From the IMG/VR virus record IMGVR_UViG_3300036945_000368, positions 1 to 64,000 of that record: a stretch of DNA of 64,000 nt; one strand, 5' to 3'. A program made the translations under genes and the position numbers. This DNA is from a virus. The notes below the pieces were generated by a model. That model was not told where the DNA came from, searched no databases, and saw nothing but the letters and a program-made list of their open reading frames with translations. Positions within the stretch are counted from its first letter, which is position 1; each line of letters begins with the position of its first letter. Positions 49,401 through 57,749 of this stretch are shown one piece after another.

Positions 49401-50127
49401 ACATTTCTTTTTCAAGATAAGCATTAGCTTTAGCTGTTTGGTTAATCCACTTCTCTTGGTCCTTGACACTATTAGTAACAGAATTAATAGTAGTAGCTGT
49501 CTGTGAAGCAACCTTAACTAATTTCTCGTATTCGATATTAGCAGCGCCTACACCCTTATCTTTAAACAGTTCATTTAGGCGTAGCTTATCACGCGCTAAC
49601 TCTTCCATCTGACCTTTAGTTAAACCAAGATTACGGTTATAAAGGTTTTGTACTTCGTTAGCAACTTTTAATCTGTTAGTCCATGCTTCTAATGTACCAA
49701 TGCTTTTGTCAAAGGGGTCTGTACCCATTAGAGTACGTTGAGTCTTTAGGGTAGCACCAATGAGGGTTAATTCATCGTTTAAAGCACCAGAGGCTTTAGC
49801 GTAAGCTAATACAGAAGATTGACCTTTAGAATAACCTTCAGTCATGAAAGCTAAGATATCTTGCTGGCGCTGAAGTACAGATACACTTTCCTTGAGTGGC
49901 TTATTACTGTCTTCCTGAGCCTTGGCTAATTTAATAGTAGCCATCTCTGCTTTAGCATTAGCTGTAGTAGTTTTAGCTTGTGACTGTGCTAACTTCTCAG
50001 AAGCAACAGCTGCATCGGAGACTGGTTTGTTAAGCTTAGAAACCTCTGTAGTAAGGTTCTTAATAGCTGTTACAGCAGAGACTAATTCACTAGTCTCTAC
50101 TTTAAATTTTAGCGTTTGTAAGTCCAT
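46426..50127 (-). CDS. Tail tape measure protein (1233 aa)
   Basis: Sets tail length and helps DNA ejection. It has long coiled coils, the TMP_2-type segment ALGPQITDIGVGLMTGQNP (about residue 310) and two hydrophobic regions (about 370-390 and 430-455). The C-terminal part has Gly-rich stretches and GLMGEAGPEAIMPL. Using about 1.5 angstrom per residue the tail would be about 185 nm, an estimate only. Confidence 0.92.
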   Translation of the reverse strand: MDLQTLKFKVETSELVSAVTAIKNLTTEVSKLNKPVSDAAVASEKLAQSQAKTTTANAKAEMATIKLAKAQEDSNKPLKESVSVLQRQQDILAFMTEGYSKGQSSVLAYAKASGALNDELTLIGATLKTQRTLMGTDPFDKSIGTLEAWTNRLKVANEVQNLYNRNLGLTKGQMEELARDKLRLNELFKDKGVGAANIEYEKLVKVASQTATTINSVTNSVKDQEKWINQTAKANAYLEKEMYRLDTALQETNKDLGSGSVNALIRFENALKQSGMTLAEQTVKLDEFKKKLAETNKQSGNRQVDYLARALGPQITDIGVGLMTGQNPLTVLLQQGGQLRDQLALAGIAGKDMGKALQDAAAGMVGSVKDVGIAVGGLVVNSLASAGKAVIKFGSDITGATFILDKLKESLIFKEAITGKTGLSSVLNGISVAIQVFTGGIVVAAIATLIAMAVSLKEVIKQEGELSRAVTLSGGALGITNDQAIALSKTYAGAKGNVGAFAQAIAASAKAGNISADNLQAVTSAAIDLNKAAGIPIEDTIKQFSKLGEKPTEAIRELAKSTGLISPEIMKAVDGLEKQGKKTEAATLAINSYSDAMKKASSDIQKDMSYLESFFDTVGRAASSMWDRIANAGRKGDLTSQLNAATDELNKLQFASNKDRPLIAAELTKQQAIVDGLKAQVENEEKVAQAKDKSNAFAEFGIKYGKYAEASLSKQARFEAERLKLQEAALKAGIGEAEQAKILAGIRKEIFGEAALPNNLEIAQKGYSEELKMAQSMNDNKRKVLKFYYDIGLKDRSEYVTEDTKLLEQSESSQLAVVEKFQKQFADAYAIQYKALSAKSGAGSQDVKNLTATFEELNKSLENTKKGIADTVTTRSIENMRAIGEVIKQSKDAYIDFSKTVASSANQRSASYEAEKELAGAYGASAERIKAYRDEYNKLIPAITAAEQRIKQAEKNLEGSPKDTEQAALAQKALDQTRLDSTNTLAAAKIAAAKAADDAEARYNDMSLKRLNAYNDAFSNVFQGMGDAILNFVKTGEFSFKGLIDSMLSNLIRFELQAQMSSLYQTTGGSLGILNTIKGVYSGMTGGQYTPGSENFVGPMPQALGGAWNNGVQAFAKGGSFTNSIVDSPTLFKFAKGTGLMGEAGPEAIMPLRRGPDGSLGVQSQGGGSNVSVSIINNTNAQATTQETTDSRGNRKVEVIIGDMTAGEVTRSGSSSQKAMKSTYGIQPALIRR

Positions 50128-50182
50128 GATTTTTCCTATCTATTTGGAATTTTATCTTTAATAACTATGTAATTACTAAAGA

Positions 50183-50203
50183 TAAAAGCCCTCGTTAGAG
50201 GGC
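50183..50203 (-). terminator. Hairpin upstream of the tape measure gene
   Basis: GCCCTC-TAAC-GAGGGC on the minus strand with TTTTATC after it. It lies between the tail chaperone pair and the tape measure gene and may lower expression of the latter. Confidence 0.7.
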
Positions 50204-50208
50204 AGTTA

Positions 50209-50589
50209 TTATTTACCTTTAGAGTTCTTTTCCTGAGCTTTAGCAAATGTATCTAAGGCTAGGTTATCAAATTTGCGTAGTAAAGTCAGTTCCCATTCTT
50301 CGGGGTCTACTTGCAACAAATCGAAATAAGCTTTCATTTCAGTGAATGTAATAGGTGAAGCACCAAAACCGTTTCCAGTTCTGGTTGTATGTAAGTCTTT
50401 AAAGTAACCCCATACATATAAACAACTATCAGGGATAGTAAGAAGATCAGACAATTCTTTAGGCTTATGCCCTGTCTGTCTCCATACACTTTCCAGATGT
50501 TGTTTTACTGTAGCCCCATTCTTATCCTGAGTATTAAGCTTGAACTCTTGTTCGGCAAAAGCTAGAGCTTGTTCAATTTCCTGTGGGTC
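50209..50589 (-). CDS. Tail assembly chaperone, frameshift extension (T-like part)
   Basis: This frame has no ATG and no usable Shine-Dalgarno, but is open from inside the end of the 50573-50992 gene. A +1 slip at TTT-C (50588-50593) or CCC-A (50584-50587) would fuse it to the upstream chaperone, giving a G-T-like product of about 260 residues. It reads FDPQEIEQALAFAEQEF and ends KAQEKNSKGK. If no shift occurs, only a weak TTG at 50454 is available (81 aa). Confidence 0.65.
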   Translation of the reverse strand, partial: DPQEIEQALAFAEQEFKLNTQDKNGATVKQHLESVWRQTGHKPKELSDLLTIPDSCLYVWGYFKDLHTTRTGNGFGASPITFTEMKAYFDLLQVDPEEWELTLLRKFDNLALDTFAKAQEKNSKGK

Positions 50590-50992
50590 GAAAATTGAGA
50601 ATCTGTGAAGATTCCTCCATCACTTGTTCACGAATCCATGAGTGTTCTTTAAAGATTTTAGCTGCAGTTTCTGGAGAGAATTTAACTTCTTCACCGTTAT
50701 CTGTAATGCCTCGCCAACCTAATACTCGAACAACAGCGGTTTCAATAGAAAGTTCTTCGGCATCTTCTAAGGTCATATCCTCTACGTCCTTACCTCTGCG
50801 TTTAGCTTGTGTTTGCTTCTGTTGAAATTCCTTGAACTTGTTTCTACCGAAAGCTTTTACAGTCTTTGATTCTTCACCACGTACTGTAATAAAAGCTCCT
50901 GTACCTTCACTCGTAGTTGGTAACCGTACTTCAAATTCAAAACCAATATCAGCAGCTACGCTTAAGTTATTCTTTGCTAAATCTAATGCCAT
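50573..50992 (-). CDS. Tail assembly chaperone (gpG-like, 139 aa)
   Basis: Small protein directly upstream of the tape measure gene with the acidic and basic segments usual for this class (KEFQQKQTQAKRRGKDVEDM). It carries a strong promoter at 51046-51074 and a Shine-Dalgarno GAAAGG. The 3' end overlaps the frame of the 50209-50589 extension by about 45 bases. Confidence 0.8.
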   Translation of the reverse strand: MALDLAKNNLSVAADIGFEFEVRLPTTSEGTGAFITVRGEESKTVKAFGRNKFKEFQQKQTQAKRRGKDVEDMTLEDAEELSIETAVVRVLGWRGITDNGEEVKFSPETAAKIFKEHSWIREQVMEESSQILNFRPTGN

Positions 50993-51045
50993 ATATGTCC
51001 TTTCAAGACGTTGATAAGATGAGATAATCTCGCTATACAGATAAG

Positions 51046-51074
51046 ATTATAGCATAATTTTACTTGAAAAGCAA
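51046..51074 (-). promoter_or_regulatory. Late sigma-70 promoter before tail chaperone gene
   Basis: On the minus strand TTGCTT (51069-51074), a 17-base spacer ending in TGC and TATAAT (51046-51051). It follows directly after the terminator at 51086-51118, so it restarts transcription of the tail genes. Confidence 0.88.
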
Positions 51075-51085
51075 GATGCAGACGT

Positions 51086-51118
51086 AAAAAAACCCCAAGG
51101 CTGTTACACCAAGGGGTT
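51086..51118 (-). terminator. Leftward terminator after tail tube gene
   Basis: ACCCC/GGGGT and inner GG/CC pairs form an interrupted stem, followed on the minus strand by T7. It separates the abundant tail tube message from the genes behind it. Confidence 0.7.
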
Positions 51119-51145
51119 TAATTATGTGGCCTCTAAGGGCAACTA

Positions 51146-52354
51146 TTAGGCTGCAGAATCTTGTACAGCGATTGTAGTAGCTGGAAGACCTGCGCTGATA
51201 TCAGCATTAGATAAAGCTTGGAAGCTCGTAGCAGCTACAATACCAAGTTCACCGTCATCCTTTGTAAAGCTACCTAATTTTACCTTAGGGATAGTAAAGG
51301 TAATAAAATCAGAGTTCTTGTTTGAGTCACTAGTTAATACTAAGACTAAGGAGACAGGTACTTCGTCATTGAAATATGTACGGAAGGCAGCATCTTGGAA
51401 GTAAACACTTAAGTTACCGCTAACACGAATACGACCTGTGAAAATATCTGCAACAGAATTAGAACCGACTGTTGTAGCATTTTCTGTAGCACGATCAATA
51501 GTAAAATCTGCAGAAGTAACTAAAGCTACTGGAGCGCCATCAACTAACATTACACCGTTTACAGCAGCAAAAATACCGTTAGTACCTTGAGCAGTCGGGT
51601 TTGAGAAATACTGAGTAGTACCAGTTTGTGCCATATCCTTACCAGCAAAACCTACGTCAATAGTAGTTAAACCAGTTGCAGGTAATTGAACAGCAACACT
51701 GTTTACTTTCATACCTGTGAATACTTCAGACTGTGCAATATCGCTGTACCATTCTTCAATATTGTAAGACTGGTCAGTATGGCCTGTTGCGGGAACAAAA
51801 GTTGTCTTACCAACTGTTGCAATATCTACACTAGCGATTGGACCTTGTGGTACAAGAGTAGAACCATTAATTGTAGTAACAGTTAAAACTGTATCAGTTA
51901 CATTAGTGATTAGTAAGTTATTATCTACGTTAGCAGCGTTCAAATTAACGCCTGTCAAACGAACAACAGTACCTACCTTGTAACCTTGAGTTAAGTAGTC
52001 ACCAGCTGCGCGGGTTACTGTAAAAACATTACCAGATGCGGCGATTGTAACTGAAACACTAGTGGATGTAACACCAGCGCTGAAATCACGAGCAACAACT
52101 GAACCGATAAAATCGGAGTATGAAGCTGGAGATAACTCACCATTTAAGCTACCTGTTGCGCTACGGACACCGTGGCGAAAGTCAGCAATTTGACGGTCTG
52201 TACGAATCTCACCGGATTCATAAGTTTCTTTTGTTAGGTTAAAGTTAGCAGTAACACGGCGTAATAGTTTAGCACCTGTTGCGCCAGCTAGTGTACCAAA
52301 GGCGCTTTCCTTTTTGTAGCCGACTTGTTTAGCCGTACCTTTTGCGATTGTCAT
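51146..52354 (-). CDS. Major tail tube protein (402 aa)
   Basis: Beta-rich protein with AKQVGYKKESAFGT at the start and an IGxxVARDF element near residue 85, matching phage tail tube family 2. An Ig-like insertion (about 95-160, with many Val and Thr) makes it longer than lambda gpV (246). It forms the tube stacked along the tape measure. Confidence 0.85.
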   Translation of the reverse strand: MTIAKGTAKQVGYKKESAFGTLAGATGAKLLRRVTANFNLTKETYESGEIRTDRQIADFRHGVRSATGSLNGELSPASYSDFIGSVVARDFSAGVTSTSVSVTIAASGNVFTVTRAAGDYLTQGYKVGTVVRLTGVNLNAANVDNNLLITNVTDTVLTVTTINGSTLVPQGPIASVDIATVGKTTFVPATGHTDQSYNIEEWYSDIAQSEVFTGMKVNSVAVQLPATGLTTIDVGFAGKDMAQTGTTQYFSNPTAQGTNGIFAAVNGVMLVDGAPVALVTSADFTIDRATENATTVGSNSVADIFTGRIRVSGNLSVYFQDAAFRTYFNDEVPVSLVLVLTSDSNKNSDFITFTIPKVKLGSFTKDDGELGIVAATSFQALSNADISAGLPATTIAVQDSAA

Positions 52355-52374
52355 ATTATTTTCTCCAATTAAAT

Positions 52375-52390
52375 TTCATTTGCAAATGAA
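52375..52390. promoter_or_regulatory. 16-bp perfect palindrome upstream of tail tube gene
   Basis: TTCATTTGCAAATGAA is fully self-complementary and lies about 20 bases before the tail tube start. It has no loop, so it would act as DNA (operator-like) or weak RNA hairpin. No promoter of good quality adjoins it. Confidence 0.5.
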
Positions 52391-52417
52391 CTGATTTTAG
52401 GGTATCAGCAAACCAGA

Positions 52418-52825
52418 TTAGTACGAATATACTTCAGCTACCAATTCGATTAAAACAGGGCAGATTACCTTGTCTGATACTGTAGATGTTCCAGCTACCT
52501 GAGGGGTAGAAAGTACATGAATTTTTACATTACCTTCTACAAATACGGTACCTTTTTTAAAGTGGTTTCTGACAAGTTCAGCACGAGCTAAAACTTCAGA
52601 TGTACCCTTATTGGTTGACCCTAAACAGAATACTTGCATAGTTAGGCGTTCTCTATGAAAGCCGGTTCCAAGTACAGGGTCTTCTGGAGGTTGTATTGTA
52701 AATTGAACTCTTTCGTATAGCCCAACTGGAGGAGTAAAACTAACACCCTCCCAAGCGATTGGGACTGTAGGTGTTAATGTATTAAGATGCCTTTCAGCAG
52801 CTTTTTTAATTTCGATTATTGCCAT
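52418..52825 (-). CDS. Tail terminator protein (135 aa)
   Basis: By size, place (between the neck proteins and tail tube) and pattern (RERLTMQVFCLG, VICPVLIELVAEVYSY) it matches the DUF4128/gpU-type tail terminator that caps the tube. The start at 52825 follows GGAG. Confidence 0.75.
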   Translation of the reverse strand: MAIIEIKKAAERHLNTLTPTVPIAWEGVSFTPPVGLYERVQFTIQPPEDPVLGTGFHRERLTMQVFCLGSTNKGTSEVLARAELVRNHFKKGTVFVEGNVKIHVLSTPQVAGTSTVSDKVICPVLIELVAEVYSY

Positions 52826-53343
52826 GATGTTGTGCTCCAATCATTATCTGAATTATAGTAATCATCAAGCTTAAGTTGGTAAAAGGCCATAACCTTCTCG
52901 GTAGTAGGTTTCATAATACCTTGTGGAGCCTTCTTAGAAGATGGTACTCCATCTAAACCTTCTAGATTACCGATGTAATGTGCAGGGTTACCAACTATAA
53001 TATCTTCGCCTAGTTTATAATTCATAAGATGAGTGTTAACAGCACCTAATGCAGTGTTACCAGAACTTGCTCCATATAAGGCTTGCTTTTCTAGAGTTCC
53101 ATCTAAAGCTATTTGCCATGAACCTCTTGCATAACCTTCTTCAGGATTTAATCCCCAAACTTGTTCACGCATCGCATATAATGCTGGATACTGATCTGCA
53201 TCGCCTAATGGGGTATAACCTATAGCTGCTTCAGCAACACCAACAGAAAATTTTCTAACCATTCTTGCTAGTCTTTGCTCAACATCTGTTGTTAGCTCTT
53301 CTAGTTGTTTAGTCAGTTCGTCAGCATTACAAGTTACTTTCAT
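52816..53343 (-). CDS. Neck/tail completion protein, gp10-like (175 aa)
   Basis: N-terminal helices (LTKQLEELTTDVEQRLARMV) are followed by YTPLGDAD and GNPAHYIGNLEG segments typical of HK97-gp10/lambda gpZ-type tail completion proteins. The start at 53343 overlaps the upstream stop region. Confidence 0.72.
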   Translation of the reverse strand: MKVTCNADELTKQLEELTTDVEQRLARMVRKFSVGVAEAAIGYTPLGDADQYPALYAMREQVWGLNPEEGYARGSWQIALDGTLEKQALYGASSGNTALGAVNTHLMNYKLGEDIIVGNPAHYIGNLEGLDGVPSSKKAPQGIMKPTTEKVMAFYQLKLDDYYNSDNDWSTTSWQ

Positions 53344-53344
53344 A

Positions 53345-53704
53345 TCAACCCTTTGTAGCAATAAGTTTGTACAAGGTTAATTCACCGTATGCTCTGTGTT
53401 CAATTAAGCTCTGCACTTCGAATGTTTCACTACCTACTGTAATCTTATCTCTAACCGCAGGTACAAAACTTAAGGCATGATTAGCTAGATAAAATACTGC
53501 AGCACTTCTTCCAATTAAATCTGGAAAATTGTACTGATCAGTTTTTAAATGCTTCTTATACATTGTTACAGTATGTTCTGTAGTAGTATTTACTGTAGAA
53601 CCAGTTTCAATATTATAAGTACCTTCGGTAACTTGAAAGTATTGCATGGATTGACCATGCGTTTTTATCATCTTAACACTTGAAAGTAGAAACGGATTTG
53701 CCAT
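53345..53704 (-). CDS. Head-tail joining protein (119 aa)
   Basis: A beta-rich small protein with RDKITVGSETFEVQSL and ELTLYKLIA, as in stopper/head-closure proteins. Its position between adaptor and tail completion genes supports this. The start at 53704 is after TGAGG. Confidence 0.65.
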   Translation of the reverse strand: MANPFLLSSVKMIKTHGQSMQYFQVTEGTYNIETGSTVNTTTEHTVTMYKKHLKTDQYNFPDLIGRSAAVFYLANHALSFVPAVRDKITVGSETFEVQSLIEHRAYGELTLYKLIATKG

Positions 53705-53712
53705 AATCAACC

Positions 53713-54117
53713 TCAAATATTAAATTGTAATGAAGGCAAACCTGTAGTGTCTTGTGAAGGAACTGCCACAATATTATTGTCAGCGTTAGCATCATTAGCT
53801 GCCATATCTGATTTACTAATACCACCAGCATAAGGCATAGCGTTAGTATAGATAGGGTTTAAATCTGGATTGCTAATATACATCTGCAAAGCTTGCATGA
53901 ATTGTTTAGCGGATGAACTACCCTTAATACTGAAGATATCTACAGTTTCATCTGGACGTAATGATAATTTCATTAACATGGATTTAGCAGCATCTAAAGA
54001 TGATCTGCGAATAGACCATTCGTTTTTATCCAGAAAATAGCGATATTCTTCGTCAGACATTATAGGGAAGTTTACATCGGTATCACCGAGTTCTATGCGT
54101 AATGCTCGAATTGTCAT
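53713..54117 (-). CDS. Head-tail adaptor-like protein (134 aa)
   Basis: The helical N-terminus (DEEYRYFLDKNEWSIRRSSL, about residues 20-40) fits the adaptor that docks onto the portal. An extended frame up to 54195 is rejected because it crosses the terminator hairpin, while AAAGGATAC precedes the ATG at 54117. Confidence 0.65.
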   Translation of the reverse strand: MTIRALRIELGDTDVNFPIMSDEEYRYFLDKNEWSIRRSSLDAAKSMLMKLSLRPDETVDIFSIKGSSSAKQFMQALQMYISNPDLNPIYTNAMPYAGGISKSDMAANDANADNNIVAVPSQDTTGLPSLQFNI

Positions 54118-54139
54118 GATGTATCCTTTATAATAATTT

Positions 54140-54173
54140 CTTCTAATAGCCCATGTAGAATGAACCATTAGAA
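54140..54173. repeat. Inverted repeat in capsid-adaptor intergenic region
   Basis: CTTCTAAT and ATTAGAAG form an 8-bp stem around 18 bases. Together with the hairpin at 54178 it could form the 3' end of the capsid message. Confidence 0.65.
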
Positions 54174-54193
54174 GAAAGCCTCCCGAAGGAGGC
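54172..54193 (-). terminator. UUCG-loop terminator after capsid gene
   Basis: GCCTCC-TTCG-GGAGGC on the minus strand with TTTCTT following, 17 bases past the capsid stop. It likely gives partial termination after the most abundant message. Confidence 0.75.
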
Positions 54194-54209
54194 AATCTCG
54201 TATCTAATT

Positions 54210-55223
54210 TTAGTTAGATGTAGTGACCTTAACCACAGCGGCAGGGCGGCGAATCAAGTTTAAGAAATTGCTCTCTGTTTGAATTTGAATTTCGACATCC
54301 TTTGGATCTCTATAGGTAAATGCGTATGCTTCTTCACCTAAGGTGTTAACGTGACTGAAACGGTTAGCAGGAGAGAAATATGTCTTGAACATATCGCTTG
54401 TACCTGTAGGTAACATTACGCCTTCGCCAGCAGGGATGAGGGCTGAACCGTTGTAAGAACCACGGTATTCAATGTAAGTTACACCACCGTGTACGAAACG
54501 GCGGTATAAACCTGAACCGAGGCGTTGACGTAATGGCTCTTGTGTGCTAGTGTAATACTTGTAAGCCTCTTTAACAGTAGCGTGAGCGATTAACTTAGCG
54601 AAGAATGCTGGTGAGCAAAGAACGATTACTTCATTTACGACTTCACCAGTTAAGATGTTGTCTTGAATGTGAGCAATACCTTCTTCTGACTTAACTAAGA
54701 GGTCAGTTGTAGTAGTACCTAATACGAAGTCGATAGACTTTTGTGTAACACCGAAGTCAGTGAAGAAGTTACCAGAAACTGTACCGTTAGGAGCGTAGAT
54801 AGCGCCAGTGGTAAGAGCATAGGCACGAGCAGCTTCAAGGGTGATAGCGTGGCTAGAACGGATACGCTCTAACTTACGTGCAGTAACAGCAGCTTCGGTT
54901 TCAGCAGCGTCTGCAGAACCGTAGGCACGTTTACCTTGGATATCTTGAGGCTTAATTGCGTCATCCAATGGGAAGTGAGGGATTGGGAATGAACGGAGGT
55001 TACGTGTGTCATCACTGTTCATAGTGTTACGGGCACCGCGAACTTGGTCAGTAACGATACCTAATGTACCTTGTGTAGATTCAACTGTAACAGAGTGTTG
55101 TGAAACTGGCTCTGAAGAGAAGATGCCTAATTCATTGATTAGACCCCATTTGTTAGGAACTAGTAAAAGTTCTTGCGTGTAGTCTACTAATTCAAATGGT
55201 TTGTCAAAACTGCGTACTTGCAT
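54210..55223 (-). CDS. Major capsid protein, lambda gpE family (337 aa)
   Basis: Matches the gpE family: VPNKWGLINELGIF near the start, the RSFPIPHFPLDDAI segment, and EVIVLCSPAFFAKLI in the centre, with length close to lambda gpE (341). It forms the head shell, with the decoration protein from the gene just upstream. Confidence 0.9.
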   Translation of the reverse strand: MQVRSFDKPFELVDYTQELLLVPNKWGLINELGIFSSEPVSQHSVTVESTQGTLGIVTDQVRGARNTMNSDDTRNLRSFPIPHFPLDDAIKPQDIQGKRAYGSADAAETEAAVTARKLERIRSSHAITLEAARAYALTTGAIYAPNGTVSGNFFTDFGVTQKSIDFVLGTTTTDLLVKSEEGIAHIQDNILTGEVVNEVIVLCSPAFFAKLIAHATVKEAYKYYTSTQEPLRQRLGSGLYRRFVHGGVTYIEYRGSYNGSALIPAGEGVMLPTGTSDMFKTYFSPANRFSHVNTLGEEAYAFTYRDPKDVEIQIQTESNFLNLIRRPAAVVKVTTSN

Positions 55224-55257
55224 GTTATATTTTCCTTATTATTTGTTAAGAGTTAGA

Positions 55258-55659
55258 TTAGATTGCATCGTTGCAATTGATACCTTTAACTTCGAGAGCA
55301 GCGTATACAGCGTTCTTCTCAGCAGTTAAATCGTATGAAGCATCTAATACTAAACCAGCCTTAGATACGATAGCTGGACCTTTGATAAGGACAAGTACTT
55401 TAGTATCTGTAGCAGCGGCGATTGATTGCTCATCAATTACAATAGCGTCAGCTACTTGTGAACCGTCTGTAGCAGTTTGTACAGCGATTTTGTACTTGCC
55501 ATCGGCAGTTACTTTACCGACTACGGTGCCGGGTACATATGACTTAGCAGCAGCTTCGTTAACAGTTACAACTGCACGAGTGTAACCAGTCTCTGCCCAT
55601 AATTCTTGCTTAACTACGTTTGATAGACGTTTAGCTTCTGTTGCGAATGGATTTGCCAT
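55258..55659 (-). CDS. Head decoration protein, gpD-like (133 aa)
   Basis: Contains the strand pattern KSYVPGTVVGKV and AIVIDEQSIAAATDTKVLVLIKG typical of phage decoration proteins. Placed next to the capsid gene as in lambda. It should stabilise the expanded head. Confidence 0.82.
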   Translation of the reverse strand: MANPFATEAKRLSNVVKQELWAETGYTRAVVTVNEAAAKSYVPGTVVGKVTADGKYKIAVQTATDGSQVADAIVIDEQSIAAATDTKVLVLIKGPAIVSKAGLVLDASYDLTAEKNAVYAALEVKGINCNDAI

Positions 55660-55680
55660 TTTATTTTTCCTTTAAATATA

Positions 55681-56898
55681 TTATTTAGTATTTAGCTTGG
55701 CTTTTAATACTTTCGCCACAGCAGATTCTTGAACTTTAGGTTCTTCTTCTTGAGTTGAAGCACCCTTTTCAACAAACATCTCAGAGGTTTCTACAGTGGT
55801 CATCATAGCTTGCATAGCAGCTAAGAAGGCTGTGAAATCATCTTCAGATTCTAATGATAGAGCAGCCTTAGCGATTGCCTCTACTTTGCTTTCGTCTTTA
55901 ACGATAGCTTTAACTTGTTCAGTCTTTGCTTTAGCGATAGCTTCTTTTTTAGCAGCTTCGTATTCAGCAATAACTTCTAAAGCTTTTTGTAACTCAACCT
56001 TTTGCTCTTCTAGGGCCTTCTGGATAAGTTCAAATTGAGCTTTTTCTACGGTTTCGATTTTTACATCTTCGTCCATCTTAGATTTCTCCAATTCTTCTTT
56101 GTTAACAGAGGTAGATACCTCTTCTTTAATAACCTCGCATGCGGGTGAGGTATCAGTACCAGCTGCAGAAGCAGTAGGTTCGGATTCTTGAGTTAGAGAC
56201 TTTTGTACTTTACTGAGAGTACCAGCTTTGTGACCAACGACTACATCAGTAGGTTCACCATCTCTATATAGCTTAATCATTACGGCAGGATTTTCTTCAG
56301 TGCCGTTTAGAATGAATTCTGTATCAGGAACAGACATAGTGCCGTTACTTACAATTTTAGTAACTTTGCCTGTAGCTTGACCACCGCTAGAATTCCATTT
56401 CACCATATCACCAACTTTAGGTTTATAGGCTTTCTCAAGATTAGCAAAAGCTTTCTCAAGAGATTCTTGGTCATTCAGCATGGCTAGATATTCGGTTTCA
56501 TCTAATTCTGCTAATACTGTAGCTAAACTTTCTGAATCATTGGCTGATTTTAAAATCTCAAATGCTTCGAGTTTAGATTGAATATAATCTTCATAATCTG
56601 CAGTCTTAGGTTCATCAGTAGCTTCTGGCTTTTCATAGCCCATCATACGGGCAAGAACTTCTGCATCTTCATAATATACGGAAAAGAACTTACGTAGAAA
56701 ATCTGGCAACTCCATAGTTACTCGAACTTGTTGCATCTTCTGGATAAATTCTTCGCTAAATTTATTTGCTTTTAGAACCAGAGCATAATCATGGTTATTA
56801 GCAGGACCACCTTGTGACTTAGCAGTAAGGGCTACGTGAGCGCCTTCTTTTTCAAAGCTAATGTCAGAAAGTTTACGCTTTGCTTTACGTTGTGTCAT
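55681..56898 (-). CDS. Scaffold-like protein with TUDOR-type domain (405 aa)
   Basis: Three parts: a globular N-terminus, a small beta domain (about residues 160-230, VGDMVKWNSSGGQATGKV, then VVVGHKAGTL) resembling the HVA1/DUF2945 TUDOR-like domain, and a long Glu/Lys-rich coiled coil (about 270-390). The position between protease and decoration genes and the coiled tail suggest a scaffold. The role of the beta domain is unknown. Confidence 0.68.
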   Translation of the reverse strand: MTQRKAKRKLSDISFEKEGAHVALTAKSQGGPANNHDYALVLKANKFSEEFIQKMQQVRVTMELPDFLRKFFSVYYEDAEVLARMMGYEKPEATDEPKTADYEDYIQSKLEAFEILKSANDSESLATVLAELDETEYLAMLNDQESLEKAFANLEKAYKPKVGDMVKWNSSGGQATGKVTKIVSNGTMSVPDTEFILNGTEENPAVMIKLYRDGEPTDVVVGHKAGTLSKVQKSLTQESEPTASAAGTDTSPACEVIKEEVSTSVNKEELEKSKMDEDVKIETVEKAQFELIQKALEEQKVELQKALEVIAEYEAAKKEAIAKAKTEQVKAIVKDESKVEAIAKAALSLESEDDFTAFLAAMQAMMTTVETSEMFVEKGASTQEEEPKVQESAVAKVLKAKLNTK

Positions 56899-57692
56899 TA
56901 TTCTTCCTCTTCAATTGTTTCGACTGATGCTAAAGCACCAATACTTAAACCGTTAATATCACCGGACTTGATTAATTCCCATAGACCATCATCAAGGGAT
57001 TGCACTGTAGCTAACCAAGTGCCTTTCTTAACGAATTTATCGCCAAGAACAAAATCAGTAGGACAGCAATAACTTTCACAGAACTCAAAAGTACTTGTCT
57101 CAACTAAGTGAAACAAATTAGCCTTCATAGAATATTTATTAAAGTTATGACAGGCTTTACGAACTTCCGCTTCTGTAGTGGTATCACCGTGGGCATCAAC
57201 CTCATCAGGAACCATGACAATAAAAGTTGCTTGTTTTAATTCTTCATCAACAGATTTAGTGATACTTAATTTTTCACCTAAGATTTCGTCTTCTGAATTT
57301 AATTCTGCTTCTGTAATTTCTTTAGTATAAGATTTTACAATCTCTTCCTTCTTCAGGATAGATCGTGCCCATGCTAAACCTGCAGAACCACCCCAAAGTA
57401 ACCAAGCGACAGTTCCAGCTGTAGGACCGCCATCAGGCATTTTCTTTTTAGGTGCATAGTTGTTCTCATGGCGACTAAAGAATGAATACATGCGTTTGAC
57501 GGATTCTAGCGAAAGATTACCATTGATAATATCTCTAGCTCTGGCTACACCAGAACCTACACCAGCATCACTAGCTTGAGAGGAACTTAATCCACCTCTG
57601 TTCCATTTTTCACGTAAGGCTAAACCTCTCCGTGCATTATTTCGCATTGCATCTGTGGGAGCAAAGCTTTTAGCTTTATTAATTGTTTCCAT
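56898..57692 (-). CDS. XkdF-type prohead protease, fused (264 aa)
   Basis: The C-terminal half (about residues 150-260) matches phage serine protease XkdF: ATFIVMVPDEVDAHGD, KANLFHLVET and KSGDINGLSIGA. The N-terminal half has VARARDIINGNLSLESVKRM and GTVAWLLWGGSAGLAWA, a separate domain I have seen in other phage proteases without a known role. ATG at 57692 is chosen over GTG at 57698. Confidence 0.78.
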   Translation of the reverse strand: METINKAKSFAPTDAMRNNARRGLALREKWNRGGLSSSQASDAGVGSGVARARDIINGNLSLESVKRMYSFFSRHENNYAPKKKMPDGGPTAGTVAWLLWGGSAGLAWARSILKKEEIVKSYTKEITEAELNSEDEILGEKLSITKSVDEELKQATFIVMVPDEVDAHGDTTTEAEVRKACHNFNKYSMKANLFHLVETSTFEFCESYCCPTDFVLGDKFVKKGTWLATVQSLDDGLWELIKSGDINGLSIGALASVETIEEEE

Positions 57693-57720
57693 GCTCACCT
57701 CTTATAAGTATATAAACATA

Positions 57721-57749
57721 ATTATATCACATTTTTATTAAAAAATCAA
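57721..57749 (-). promoter_or_regulatory. Late sigma-70 promoter of the head operon
   Basis: On the minus strand TTGATT (57744-57749), a 17-base spacer ending in TGTGA and TATAAT (57721-57726). The -35 overlaps the terminator arm and T-run of 57738-57776. Confidence 0.88.

Noticed and set aside
53713-54195. N-terminal extension of the head-tail adaptor-like protein
   Set aside because: The longer frame runs through the capsid terminator hairpin, while the ATG at 54117 has a good Shine-Dalgarno.
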